64,000 bases of DNA, taken from contig NZ_JAFLNM010000001.1 of the NCBI RefSeq assembly GCF_017313275.1, positions 1,674,001 through 1,738,000 on the forward strand. Reading direction: 5' to 3'. The notes below the pieces were generated by a model. That model saw only the letters and a program-made list of their open reading frames with translations, did not search any database and was not told where the DNA came from. Numbering within the stretch: the first letter of the stretch is position 1; the number at the start of each line of letters is the position of its first letter. Below are positions 8,476 to 16,993 of this stretch, piece after piece. The position numbers were made by a program, and so were the translations under genes. The DNA is from Flagellimonas profundi. Lineage in GTDB: Bacteria > Bacteroidota > Bacteroidia > Flavobacteriales > Flavobacteriaceae.

Positions 8476-8817
8476 ATGAAAGTAATTCTCAAAATGGTAT
8501 TGGGCACCAGCTTGGTAGCGGCCCTTCTTCCGGTAATGTGCTGTTTGGCCCCGACCTTGCTGTCAATCGTGGCGGGACTGGGTTTCTTGGGCGGGAATTT
8601 TGAATGGGTGCATCCCGTGCAGCCCTATCTGACCACTATTTCGGCAGGAACGCTTGGGTTCGCCCATTTTAAAAACATCAAAAATGAAAGGAAATGTGGG
8701 AATGCAGGTCCTTGTCAAAACCATGGACAAAAGCACCACATTAATTCGTGGACGCTTTGGACCGTTACATTTCTGGTTTTAATACTTACGATAGTAAACT
8801 ATGGATATGAATATTAG
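8476..8817 (+). CDS. MerT-like inner-membrane protein
   Basis: 113 residues from the ATG at 8476, five bases after the HMA gene stops; the alternative start at 8440 lies inside that gene. Three hydrophobic segments (about 8-24, 26-40 and 92-110) and a cysteine pair in the first (C22 C23 in VMCCLAP) match the MerT design; the loop carries C74, C80 and a His-rich stretch (HGQKHH). Unlike MerTP it has no fused HMA domain, which is instead supplied by the separate gene just upstream. Import of Hg(II) or another thiophilic ion is the likely role. Confidence 0.75.
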   Translation: MKVILKMVLGTSLVAALLPVMCCLAPTLLSIVAGLGFLGGNFEWVHPVQPYLTTISAGTLGFAHFKNIKNERKCGNAGPCQNHGQKHHINSWTLWTVTFLVLILTIVNYGYEY

Positions 8818-9628
8818 ACCCGCACATATTATTCAGGTTGTTTTTTTACTGTCCCTTATGTCAAGTTGTGAGCAGCCCGAGAAACAATGGCAGTTCGAAC
8901 GAAAGATCATGCTGCCCGAGGAAGCCCGACCCTTGGCTTTGGCCAAAGATGGTGATGCGATATGGTTTTCCGACCCTGATTATTTTAGGCTTTACAAGAT
9001 CGACCGGGACGGAGAGCTGTTGGATTCGATTACTGGTATCCAGCGACCAATGAACATCCATATTGACAATGGCACCCTGTTTATTCCCGAATTTTTGACG
9101 GACACCATCTGGCAATATAGAGATGACAAAAGATGGCCTTTGAAACTATCCAAAAGACCACAGGCCCCAGCAGGGGTTTCCATTTACGGAGATACAGTTC
9201 TTGTAGCCGATTTTTATAACCACCGAATCATCGTACAGACACCGAATGAATGCTTCACTATTGGCAGGCAGGGGCACAAAGATGGGGAGCTGTACTATCC
9301 GATAGACGTAAAGATGAAGGATAACAGGATATATGTGGCCGATGCCTACAACAGCAGAATACAGGTCTTCGGGTTCGATGGAACACACCTAAAAACCATT
9401 GGTGGAAATGAAAGAATGAACGTCGCTTCAGGTATTGCAATGGGGGAAAGGGAGTTGGCAATTACCGACCAAGAAAATGGCCGGGTGTTGATTTACAGCT
9501 TTGATGGATCATTGCGGCAAGTCTTGACCGAAAGCATCAAGTATCCAACGGATGTGCAATTCGACGGGGAATACCTATACAGCACGAATTTTAAGGAGAA
9601 CGCAATTTTAATCTGGTCCAGAAAATAG
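8801..9628 (+). CDS. NHL-repeat beta-propeller lipoprotein
   Basis: 275 residues with a lipoprotein signal (LSLMSSC, Cys23) and repeated propeller blades of the NHL type, for example YYPIDVKMKDNRIYVADAYNSRIQVFGFDG and ILVADFYNHRIIV-like strands. It overlaps the MerT-like gene by 17 bp; ATG at 8807 is an alternative start. A cysteine at about residue 147 is the only other Cys. It closes the operon. NHL propellers bind peptides, sugars or cofactors; its link to metal genes is unexplained and may be structural (an outer-membrane scaffold). Confidence 0.8.
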   Translation: MDMNIRPAHIIQVVFLLSLMSSCEQPEKQWQFERKIMLPEEARPLALAKDGDAIWFSDPDYFRLYKIDRDGELLDSITGIQRPMNIHIDNGTLFIPEFLTDTIWQYRDDKRWPLKLSKRPQAPAGVSIYGDTVLVADFYNHRIIVQTPNECFTIGRQGHKDGELYYPIDVKMKDNRIYVADAYNSRIQVFGFDGTHLKTIGGNERMNVASGIAMGERELAITDQENGRVLIYSFDGSLRQVLTESIKYPTDVQFDGEYLYSTNFKENAILIWSRK

Positions 9629-10002
9629 TGAGGGACATTGGACAATTCACTTGTTCCTTAAAAAGTTCGCTTTACAAAACGACCATCCTTTAAACTGAAC
9701 GGGAAACCGATTAAGCCATTACTGAAAACAAGATTCCCAGAATCATGTTTTTGTCCCAAATTTCAAGGTTCACTTTCCCGCTTGTTGTTTGAACAATCCA
9801 ATCGAAAAACGTAAATGATCGAACCTTCATTGATTTAAAATATCAGAACCATTGTTCTACGTATACAGACCAGGACCCTTGACCTCTTTAATCAAAAAAA
9901 TCCAATGTGTTTCTAAGTATGCCGTATCATCTGTGAGCCCTATCGTAGGGAGTCCGAACCATCATTCCATGAAGTCGGCATTGTATTGGGCCTGTTTGAC
10001 CC
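9629..10002. other. Intergenic stretch without a gene
   Basis: No supported coding region; a 62-codon frame here lacks a start context and any recognisable pattern. It contains a small 13-bp palindrome (CCCTA-TCG-TAGGG, 9938-9950). No good terminator is visible after the NHL gene. Confidence 0.5.
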
Positions 10003-10037
10003 AAGTAGGGTTTGACGTATGCCAATTGTTATATTAC
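10003..10037 (+). promoter_or_regulatory. Bipartite promoter-like motif shared with 16934-16968
   Basis: AAGTAGGGT (10003-10011), 14 bp, then TTGTTATAT (10026-10034), 36-70 bp upstream of the DUF4382 lipoprotein. The same two blocks with the same 14-bp gap precede the lipoprotein gene at 16994. The layout resembles a -33/-7 pair but not the TTTG/TAnnTTTG consensus, so an alternative sigma factor or an activator site is possible. Confidence 0.4.
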
Positions 10038-10072
10038 TGAAACAAATAATAAATCCTTAAATCTTAATTTTT

Positions 10073-11026
10073 ATGAAGACCCTTTTGAAAAACTTGGGAA
10101 TTATCTTTGGAACAATGCTTTTGATAGTATCCTGTAGTGACAACAATGAGAATGACAATGTAGAGAAGGAATCTTATCAAACAACCCTTAAAATGACCGA
10201 TGCACCCATTGACAATGCGAACGTGGAAGCGGTGTTCATCACGGTCTCCGATGTAAAGGTGGATGGGAACTCCATTGAGGGATTCTCCAAGACCACTTTT
10301 GACCTTTCGGCCTTGGTCAACGGCCAGACGAAGACCTTGGGCAATCTCCAAATGGAGGCAGGGACCTATTCCAACATTGAATTGGTCCTGGACTATGCCA
10401 ATGACATGAACGGCAACAGTCCCGGGTGTTATGTGGAAATGGCCGATGGGACCAAGGACAGGATAGAGGCCTCTTCCAATACTGTGGACATCACGGATGC
10501 CTTTGAGGTCTTTGCCACCAATACCAATGAGATCATCATCGATTTCGACCTGCGCAAGACCATAAAGGAAGAACAGGGGACCTTGGAATCGGACTTTGAT
10601 TTCGTGACGCTTTCAGAGCTTTCCGCAGGTATTCGGACCGTAAACAAAGAAGCGACGGGAGAGATTTCGGGTACGGTCAACGATTCCCAAGATACGTCCG
10701 ATAAAATTGTGGTGTATGCCTATGAAAAGGGCACATACAATGCCGAAGTGGAGACCCAGGGCCAGGGTGAGAGCAGTATCAGGTTCGCCAATGCCGTGAC
10801 CAGTGCTGAAGTGGGCGGAATCAACAACTCCTATAGCCTTAACTTTTTGGCCGAAGGGGAGTATGAACTCATCTTTGCTTCCTATACCCAAGATGGTACT
10901 GAGTTTTATTTCAACTCACAATTGGAAGTGGAGTCCACCACAGGTCTCGACCTAGGGGCCATCAATATCACATCGGCCCTACAGTTGAGCGCCAATGTCA
11001 CCGTGACCGGGACCGCTTCGCTATAG
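10073..11026 (+). CDS. DUF4382 lipoprotein
   Basis: 317 residues with a lipoprotein signal (LLIVSC, Cys21). The DUF4382 domain (about residues 37-190) is recognised by its opening LKMTDAPIDNANVEAVFITVSDVKV and the later block on a directional constraint (IDFDLRKTI). A second beta-sandwich-like domain (about 195-317) follows, with strands typical of carboxypeptidase-regulatory-like folds (GEISGTVNDSQDTSDKIVVYAY). Surface or periplasmic, role unknown. Convergent with the metalloprotease gene across a shared terminator. Confidence 0.85.
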   Translation: MKTLLKNLGIIFGTMLLIVSCSDNNENDNVEKESYQTTLKMTDAPIDNANVEAVFITVSDVKVDGNSIEGFSKTTFDLSALVNGQTKTLGNLQMEAGTYSNIELVLDYANDMNGNSPGCYVEMADGTKDRIEASSNTVDITDAFEVFATNTNEIIIDFDLRKTIKEEQGTLESDFDFVTLSELSAGIRTVNKEATGEISGTVNDSQDTSDKIVVYAYEKGTYNAEVETQGQGESSIRFANAVTSAEVGGINNSYSLNFLAEGEYELIFASYTQDGTEFYFNSQLEVESTTGLDLGAINITSALQLSANVTVTGTASL

Positions 11027-11050
11027 GCAATCCCATCGATTATAACAAGA

Positions 11051-11075
11051 AAAGCCCCAGAACGGGGCTTTTTTT
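11051..11075. terminator. Strong bidirectional terminator
   Basis: AAAGCCCC (11051-11058), five-base loop, GGGGCTTT (11064-11071) and a T run to 11075. It serves the DUF4382 gene on plus, and its A-rich left flank could serve the convergent metalloprotease gene on minus. Confidence 0.85.
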
Positions 11076-11088
11076 ATGGTCAAAGGTT

Positions 11089-11895
11089 TTATTTGCCACC
11101 ATTGGCCTGTAAATCTGCCAAACAGGCGGCATCCAATCCTGGAATGGTGCCGCCACTGATCATATTGATGAGCCCCTCACCGGTTTCCGCTGTCCAATAC
11201 ATCAGACAATCCTCAGTGGTACAATGCCTTCCGTGTGGCTCATCCTGGTGCGCACTTTGCAATGGGGTACCTGCATTTACCAATCCCAATAGATGTCCAA
11301 ACTCATGGTCAAGGACCGTGGTCTCCAGAACCGCAGTGCTCGGGGCCAAGGGTTGTCCGCTAAATTCCCGGATGGTATCCGCAAAGATGACAAAGGAGGT
11401 GTTCCTGTAGGCTACCCCCAATACGGAACCGTTTTCCGTGTTCTCGGAATATTCCCCATCAATAAAAAGGCCAAAAACCTTTAGGATACCCTCTTGGTTA
11501 TAGGCTGTACGTATATCGTCCTCCAAGTTCCTGATATCCGTAATGGAATAAACGGCCTGCCCCGGGGATGAAATCTCTGTAAGCGCAATGGTAACCCCAT
11601 CGGGTTTATGGAGCCGTTCCATCAAGAAGGACTCAAAATTGTCCAAGGTTGTTGCACTGGGCTTCAGACCTTCCACATAGAATATTTCAAGGTGCAGTGC
11701 TGGAAAACGGGAACCATCCAACAGATCTGCGGCCGAATCCCCGACGGACTTACGGTTCTGTGAAACATCCATTGTGTCGTTCAATCCATTTCCATCATCC
11801 GCTTGTCCAGAGTCGGCACTGCAGCCAAGACCCAAAATACCAAGCAATCCCATTAAACAAATGGAACAAAATCTTTTTCTTACATGTAATTCCAT
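11089..11895 (-). CDS. Zinc-metalloprotease lipoprotein (flavobacterial membrane metalloprotease type)
   Basis: 268 residues from the ATG at 11895, chosen because it begins a lipoprotein signal (LGILGLGC, Cys25); the upstream extension to 12024 has no signal and is basic. The zinc motif is HEFGHLLGLVN (H197, E198, H201), followed by HGRHCTTEDCLMYW, which has the CX4CXM spacing of archaemetzincins and a Met-turn-like CLMYW. The usual third ligand position of HExxHxxGxxH is Asn here; one of the later histidines (HQDEPHGRHC) may serve. Probably anchored in the envelope. Substrate unknown. Confidence 0.82.
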   Translation of the reverse strand: MELHVRKRFCSICLMGLLGILGLGCSADSGQADDGNGLNDTMDVSQNRKSVGDSAADLLDGSRFPALHLEIFYVEGLKPSATTLDNFESFLMERLHKPDGVTIALTEISSPGQAVYSITDIRNLEDDIRTAYNQEGILKVFGLFIDGEYSENTENGSVLGVAYRNTSFVIFADTIREFSGQPLAPSTAVLETTVLDHEFGHLLGLVNAGTPLQSAHQDEPHGRHCTTEDCLMYWTAETGEGLINMISGGTIPGLDAACLADLQANGGK

Positions 11896-12322
11896 ATTTA
11901 CCCAACGGCAGATAAAAAAGGATAGTATGCCCTTGTCCCGTTTATTTTTAAACCATATTCCCAGGATTCCCGTAAACCATGACCTTTTTAATCTTGGTAT
12001 TTTCAAGTTCTTCTGATGACGCAATATTCCGATGTATCCTAAACCTACCGTAGGCGTAAAGGCGTGTCTATACCATACGCATATAAAATAGACAATAATC
12101 AGTAGTGCATATAACCCGAATGTGCTACAATATATCGGCGACCAGAAGATATAAAAATAAAAAAATCCAAAGGAACCTCATGATCTTTGGCACTTTGGAG
12201 GTAGGAACCTTTTACAGGTTTTTCCTTTGAAAGATTGAATGTCCACTCAATTGGAATTCAAAGTTCAACCACCACTGCTCACCTCTGGCCAACAAAACCA
12301 TCTAGCAAGCAATTTCATGTTT
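11896..12322. other. Divergent intergenic stretch
   Basis: Lies between the metalloprotease (minus) and the TonB receptor (plus). Apart from an 11-bp palindrome (CCTAC-C-GTAGG, 12044-12054) I see no gene, RNA or terminator. Confidence 0.45.
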
Positions 12323-12345
12323 TTATTTGTATTAAATCTAAATAA
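12323..12345. promoter_or_regulatory. Fur-box-like palindrome upstream of the TonB receptor
   Basis: Imperfect 23-bp inverted repeat TTATTT-N2-ATT-N-AAT-N2-AAATAA, ending two bases before the -33 element of the receptor promoter. Size, AT bias and position suit iron-dependent repression by Fur, in line with a siderophore-type receptor and reductase downstream. Confidence 0.6.
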
Positions 12346-12347
12346 GA

Positions 12348-12378
12348 TTTGCGAACACAGCACAAAAACCTATTTTTG
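12348..12378 (+). promoter_or_regulatory. Promoter of the TonB receptor-PepSY operon
   Basis: TTTG (12348-12351), 19 bp, TATTTTTG (12371-12378): a full Bacteroidota -33/-7 pair, 28 bp before the ATG at 12406. Confidence 0.72.
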
Positions 12379-12405
12379 CCCCTTATTTTAAATAAATCCA
12401 AATTA

Positions 12406-14790
12406 ATGAAGCTCATAACACTTGCCACAACCCTCTTATTATCGGTTTGTGCATTTTCCCAATCCAATCTTAACGGAAAAGTAATCGATGAACAAAATCA
12501 GCCCTTGATGGGTGCCACGGTTTATATACCTGCACTGCAGATAGGGGCAACAACGGACTACAACGGCAACTTTGAACTCCCTTCCGTTGAAGCAGGCTCC
12601 TGGGAGGTCTCGTTTAGAATGTTGGGCTATAGGACACTCATAGAGAAAATGACATTTTCACAAAATGAAACCCTCACATATACTGCCGTACTGACCGAAG
12701 ACCTGAACAGTTTGGACGAGGTCGTGATTTCAGCCAGCAGGAATTCGGAATACCTTTCCGAGATACCGGCCTCCGTGACCGTGGTGGGCGAGGTCAAACT
12801 TCAGGAATTCTCCAACTCCACCTCGAACATCAGTGAAATATTGGAGTTTACGGTACCCGGTCTGGCGGTATCCACCGGAACCTTCTCGAACTGGGGGCAG
12901 ACCTTACGGGGACGTTCGCTATTGGTCATGGTCGACGGGATTCCCCAGTCCACCCCACTGCGAAATGGACAATTGGGAATAAAATCGATAAGCCCCAATG
13001 ATATCAGTCGGGTCGAGGTCATCAAGGGGGCCACCTCCATTTTTGGCAATGGGGGCAATGGGGGCTTCATCAACTATATCACCAAAAAGCCGGACGCCAC
13101 TGAAAAAATAGAGGGCACCACAAATGTTTGGGGTACCTCCAACTTGGCGGCCACCGATGATGCCCTTGGTTTTGGGCTGTACCAATCCCTTAAGGGCAAT
13201 TTGGATAGGTTCACCTACTACATTAGTGGAAGCTACGAAAAGACCGGCAATAAATATGATGCTGACGGGACCGTGATCTTGCCCACCTATGGCCTGGACA
13301 ACACAAAGATCTACAGTGTCCTGGCCAAGTTGGAATACCGGATTTCCGATAACCAAAATATCACTTTGGGCGGTAATCTATACAAATCCGCCCAGGACAC
13401 TCCTTTCATCCCGGTTCCCGGAGAATTTGAAGTATTCAACGAAGAAGGGGATTATTCGCTAACGGCCGGCTATGGGGTCGAGGGTTCTATCGAAGGAGAG
13501 GAAGCCACGGGATCGACACTTGTGAACGGACAGCTAAAATATAACCTGACCGAAATTTTTGCCGGGACCACGGATTTTACGACGGACCTATATTACCAGA
13601 ACACGGAAAACATCTTCTTTTACTCGGATAAATTTGAAAACGGGGGCCAATCCGTCATCAATGCTGAAAAATACGGACTGAGGCCCAATTTCAATACGAC
13701 CTTCCCTGTCAGCTCCACAACGGACGTCTCCCTGACCTATGGAGTGGACCTGCTCCGTGACAAGACCAATCAAGGTCTTTTGGACGGGAGGCTTTGGGTG
13801 CCAAACATCAAAATGTTCAGCTGGGCACCTTATCTTCAGTCCACTGCAAAGTTCAACGGGACCTGGGTGGTCAAGGCCGGTCTTCGTTTCGATGACATGA
13901 ACTTGGACATTGAGGACTACAATACGCTACCGTATTCTCCCTTGGGGGATGGCAACTTCAATCCATCAGTGGCCGTGGAAGGTGGAAAGATAGGTTTTGA
14001 CAATCTGGCCTTCAATGTTGGGCTCCGTTACATCAAACACCAAGAGTTCATTCCCTATGTGAGCTATTCCCAAGGATTCTCCATTGCCGATCTGGGTTCG
14101 GTACTCCGGTCCGCAACGGCAGACAACATCAATGACATCCAATTGGAACCGGCAGTGACCAAAAATTATGAGTTCGGCTTCCTGTCCAAGTTCCAGAACA
14201 TCAAATTTGAAGCTGTGGGATATTACAGCACCTCCAATTTGGGCACTGGAGTTGTATTCGATGAGAACATCAATTCGTTTGTCCCCTCAAAACAGCCCCA
14301 GGACATCTATGGAGGGGAGGTTGCCCTGGATTATTTTTCCCCGGACAACAAATGGCAACTGGGCACCTCGTACACCTATGTGGAAGGAGTGACCCATAAT
14401 GCGGGCAATGAAAACAATCTGGTCTACTTGGGAGGTGATGTCATTGCTGCCCCAAAGTGGACGGCCTATGTCAATTGGGCACCAACGGACAAATTGGGCA
14501 CCTCCCTGCGATTGACCCATTTGGGGGACAGGGACAGGTTTGACCCTTATTTGGATGCCAATGACGATTATACCTATAGACATACCCAATTTCCTGTGGA
14601 AGGCTATACCTTGCTCAATTGGTCCGCGACCTATCGTTTGCAGTCCAATATATCCGTCTCCTTGGCCATCAATAACCTGTTGAACGAATATTACCTGCCC
14701 GCAAGGTCACAATGGGCAGCACCCTTGCGCACCTTTACAGGAGCCGGGGAAGGCATCAATACGAAATTGAGCCTTTTGTACAGTTTCTAA
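12406..14790 (+). CDS. TonB-dependent receptor, siderophore type
   Basis: 794 residues from the ATG at 12406, which starts the signal peptide MKLITLATTLLLSVCAFSQ; the TTG upstream at 12349 overlaps the promoter. Order: signal peptide, carboxypeptidase-like CarboxypepD_reg domain (LNGKVIDEQNQPLMGATVYI, about 22-105), TonB-box/plug region (LDEVVISASR, then TLRGRSLLVMVDGIPQ and the plug end RVEVIKGATSIFGNGG), then a beta-barrel ending with LLNEYYLPARSQW and a final strand LSLLYSF. Typical of ferric-siderophore receptors of the outer membrane. Followed after 72 bp by a PepSY reductase gene, and preceded by a Fur-like box; both support iron uptake. The actual ligand is unknown. Confidence 0.92.
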   Translation: MKLITLATTLLLSVCAFSQSNLNGKVIDEQNQPLMGATVYIPALQIGATTDYNGNFELPSVEAGSWEVSFRMLGYRTLIEKMTFSQNETLTYTAVLTEDLNSLDEVVISASRNSEYLSEIPASVTVVGEVKLQEFSNSTSNISEILEFTVPGLAVSTGTFSNWGQTLRGRSLLVMVDGIPQSTPLRNGQLGIKSISPNDISRVEVIKGATSIFGNGGNGGFINYITKKPDATEKIEGTTNVWGTSNLAATDDALGFGLYQSLKGNLDRFTYYISGSYEKTGNKYDADGTVILPTYGLDNTKIYSVLAKLEYRISDNQNITLGGNLYKSAQDTPFIPVPGEFEVFNEEGDYSLTAGYGVEGSIEGEEATGSTLVNGQLKYNLTEIFAGTTDFTTDLYYQNTENIFFYSDKFENGGQSVINAEKYGLRPNFNTTFPVSSTTDVSLTYGVDLLRDKTNQGLLDGRLWVPNIKMFSWAPYLQSTAKFNGTWVVKAGLRFDDMNLDIEDYNTLPYSPLGDGNFNPSVAVEGGKIGFDNLAFNVGLRYIKHQEFIPYVSYSQGFSIADLGSVLRSATADNINDIQLEPAVTKNYEFGFLSKFQNIKFEAVGYYSTSNLGTGVVFDENINSFVPSKQPQDIYGGEVALDYFSPDNKWQLGTSYTYVEGVTHNAGNENNLVYLGGDVIAAPKWTAYVNWAPTDKLGTSLRLTHLGDRDRFDPYLDANDDYTYRHTQFPVEGYTLLNWSATYRLQSNISVSLAINNLLNEYYLPARSQWAAPLRTFTGAGEGINTKLSLLYSF

Positions 14791-14797
14791 TCCATAG

Positions 14798-14831
14798 AAA
14801 ACGGTGTCGATGTTCCCATTGGCACCGTTTT
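14798..14831 (+). terminator. Hairpin between receptor and PepSY gene (terminator or attenuator)
   Basis: AAAACGGTG (14798-14806) pairs perfectly with CACCGTTTT (14823-14831) across a 16-base loop. The run of T is short, so it may reduce rather than stop transcription into the next gene. Confidence 0.5.
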
Positions 14832-14862
14832 ATAAATACTCTTGGGCATCTTTTTGACCACC

Positions 14863-15948
14863 ATGAACAAAACGATACGGAAAATACACCTTTGGTTGGG
14901 CCTCACCTGTGGGCTTATCGCCTCATTTTCCGGACTCACGGGCTCCCTTTATGTCTGGCAACCCGAAATATCGGCATTTCTCAATCCCGACCTGCTCCAA
15001 GTGGAGGGCTTTGGGAATCTGGACGATAGGACCATCATGGAAACCACGGCAAGTTTGGTTGCCATTCATAGGGACAGCATCAACAGTATGTTCCTCCCCT
15101 ATCGGGAACAACAGACGATCTCCATTACGTTCAATAGTGGAAAAACCAGTTATTACCACCCCGAGACCCATGCCCATCTCGGCAAAAAATCAACTTCCAT
15201 CCGCTTTTTTGAAAACCTGTTGGTCCTTCACCGGAACTTGGGCATACCAACGTATGGCAAATACATTGTGGGGACCAGTGCCATCATTTTCTTTATGTTT
15301 CTGTTGACTTCTGGAATCTATATCTGGGCAACATCCTATCGCAACAACTTGAAAGAGGGCTTTACCATAAAATGGAAGGGAAAAAGAAAGAAAATCAATT
15401 TCGATTTGCACAAGGCCTTTGGGGCCTATTTTATCGTGCCCTTGCTCCTAATGGCCCTAAGTGGTTCCTACTTTACCTATAATTCCTACTACAAGTCGGC
15501 ACTAAGTCTATTTGATGGGAAACACGACAATACCCAACGACCATGGGTACACGGGGATTCTCCACAATTACAGGATTATCTCTCAAAAACAAATGAATCC
15601 TACGCCTTACGGGCCATCCACTTTCCCAAGAATGGAACGGACCATTATAGGCTTCGATATATCAGGGAACGGTTCATAACCGCTGGGCTTCGAAGGACCA
15701 AAGAAGTGGAACTTGGTACCAATGGTCGTGTTACGGTGGTGAGTGATTTTAGGACGGACCCCAACAGCAACCGAATGGCAACGCAGTTCTACCCTATCCA
15801 TATCGGTGAAATGGCCGGTACCCTCGGCAGGATCTTGGTCTTCGTCTCCGGTCTGGTCCCTTTGCTGTTGTTCTTGACGGGGCTCAGCATATACCGGAAC
15901 AAAAAAAGAAGGAGGACCGGAAAAAAAGACAGGATGCAGGGTCGATGA
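14863..15948 (+). CDS. PepSY-associated transmembrane protein, putative ferric-siderophore reductase
   Basis: 361 residues from the ATG at 14863 (MNKTIRKIHLWLGLTCGL). Four membrane segments are visible: about 10-32, 135-160, 185-205 and 320-345, with conserved histidines on their flanks (HLWLG, LHRNLG, DLHKAFGAYF, YPIHIGEMAG) and PepSY-like extracytoplasmic loops. Homologues in this position are proposed to reduce ferric siderophores brought in by TonB receptors. The C-terminus is very basic. It ends about 100 bp before an IS110 remnant. Confidence 0.88.
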   Translation: MNKTIRKIHLWLGLTCGLIASFSGLTGSLYVWQPEISAFLNPDLLQVEGFGNLDDRTIMETTASLVAIHRDSINSMFLPYREQQTISITFNSGKTSYYHPETHAHLGKKSTSIRFFENLLVLHRNLGIPTYGKYIVGTSAIIFFMFLLTSGIYIWATSYRNNLKEGFTIKWKGKRKKINFDLHKAFGAYFIVPLLLMALSGSYFTYNSYYKSALSLFDGKHDNTQRPWVHGDSPQLQDYLSKTNESYALRAIHFPKNGTDHYRLRYIRERFITAGLRRTKEVELGTNGRVTVVSDFRTDPNSNRMATQFYPIHIGEMAGTLGRILVFVSGLVPLLLFLTGLSIYRNKKRRRTGKKDRMQGR

Positions 15949-16049
15949 TCTATCGCTGTTTTTTTTCTTTTGATGTCTTGGCCAAATCGAAAATGACAGT
16001 AGGCCTTATGTTTCCTATTTGTATCTGCAAAAACGGTAATAGTATTGTA

Positions 16050-16800
16050 CCACAATGATAAAAAACACTCGAACTGTAATTACGAGCAAAGGAGGTAAGA
16101 GTGATTCCAAGGATGCATGTCGTGTCAAAAAATACGGGGAGAGTTCTGCTGAGGAATTACGCTTTACGGAACCAAGGTCAGAGTCGGTCAAAGAGCTATA
16201 GGAACTTTACAATTTGCGCGAACAGTTATCAAAAAGCAGGACATGACTTTTGTTGGGACAGAAAAAAGAAAGCATGGCCCTTGCCAGAGTGTTGCGCCTA
16301 TAGAAGCTGGCAGAGAGCGATTCTAAATCTGGAAAAAATTGATGCTATCGAAAAGGAAATTAAGAAAATCGTTCTGAACGATTCCAATTTAAAGGATAGC
16401 TACGAACTCTTTACCGCCATTAAGGGCATTGGTCCAGTAATCGCAAAAAACCTTGTCATCAAAACTGAAAACTTCAAATGTATTACAACGGCCAAAAAGC
16501 TGCAGGCTTTACCAGTGTATGTCCTTATCCAATTCTTCCGCAAAAATGTCAATGAAGTCCAAGACCAGTCATATGGCCGACAAAAAACTAAAATCATTGT
16601 TATTCTTAGCTGCAAAAACCACAGTGGTGCACAATAAGAGTATAAGTTTATATGCAGAACGGAAAAAGCTTGAAGGTAAACCCCTATTTCTTGATTTTGA
16701 ATAGTGTATCCAATAAACTTTTGAGAACGGGCTATGGAGTGATACAAAGTGGCAGACCACTTAACATGAACCATATTGCAGTGATCCCAGAAAAGTGGTG
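16050..16800 (+). pseudogene. Decayed IS110-family transposase
   Basis: Reading across frames gives a near-continuous IS110 protein: SKGGKSDSKDACRV near 16090, then RFTEPRSESVKEL, a stop, ELYNLREQLSKSRT, more stops, AILNLEKIDAIEKEIKKIV, SYELFTAIKGIGPVIAKNL (16400-16460, the conserved helix-hairpin region), KTENFKCITTAKKL, then after a frameshift TSHMADKKLKSLLFLAAKTTVVHN (about 16554-16625), and a shifted tail FLILNSVSNKLLRTGYGVIQ. Several stops and at least three frameshifts rule out function. The N-terminal catalytic DEDD part is missing or beyond recognition. Ends are approximate. Confidence 0.85.
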
Positions 16801-16933
16801 GGCCAATTCGCCTGATTGATCTGAATGTGACTTAAAAGGTCAATCCATAATTGCTTGTAAATTGTTTCTAGTGGGGCATCATGGAAATGACATAAGGAAA
16901 TTTCAGCCAAGGAAAGATCTCCTTTAAAAAATA

Positions 16934-16968
16934 AAGTAGGGTGATTTGCGTTATGGTTGTTACATAGT
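16934..16968 (+). promoter_or_regulatory. Bipartite promoter-like motif shared with 10003-10037
   Basis: AAGTAGGGT (16934-16942), 14 bp, TTGTTACAT (16957-16965); 26-60 bp upstream of the lipoprotein gene at 16994. Identical block spacing to the site before the DUF4382 gene. Confidence 0.4.
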
Positions 16969-16993
16969 TCAATAATCCAATCTTACAATTGTT

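Noticed and set aside
9852..10040. 62-codon open frame before the DUF4382 gene
   Set aside because: No ribosome-binding context, no recognisable composition, and it overlaps the likely promoter of the next gene.
9938..12054. Similar palindromes CCTATCGTAGG (9939) and CCTACCGTAGG (12044) upstream of two convergent lipoprotein genes
   Set aside because: Eleven bases with a short arm can recur by chance; the flanks align only loosely. Not strong enough to claim a shared operator.
15949..15975. Possible terminator after the PepSY gene
   Set aside because: CGAT/ATCG stem is only four base pairs although a T run follows; too weak to call.
16101..16704. Apparent 178- and 83-residue proteins
   Set aside because: Both are segments of the same frameshifted IS110 pseudogene.
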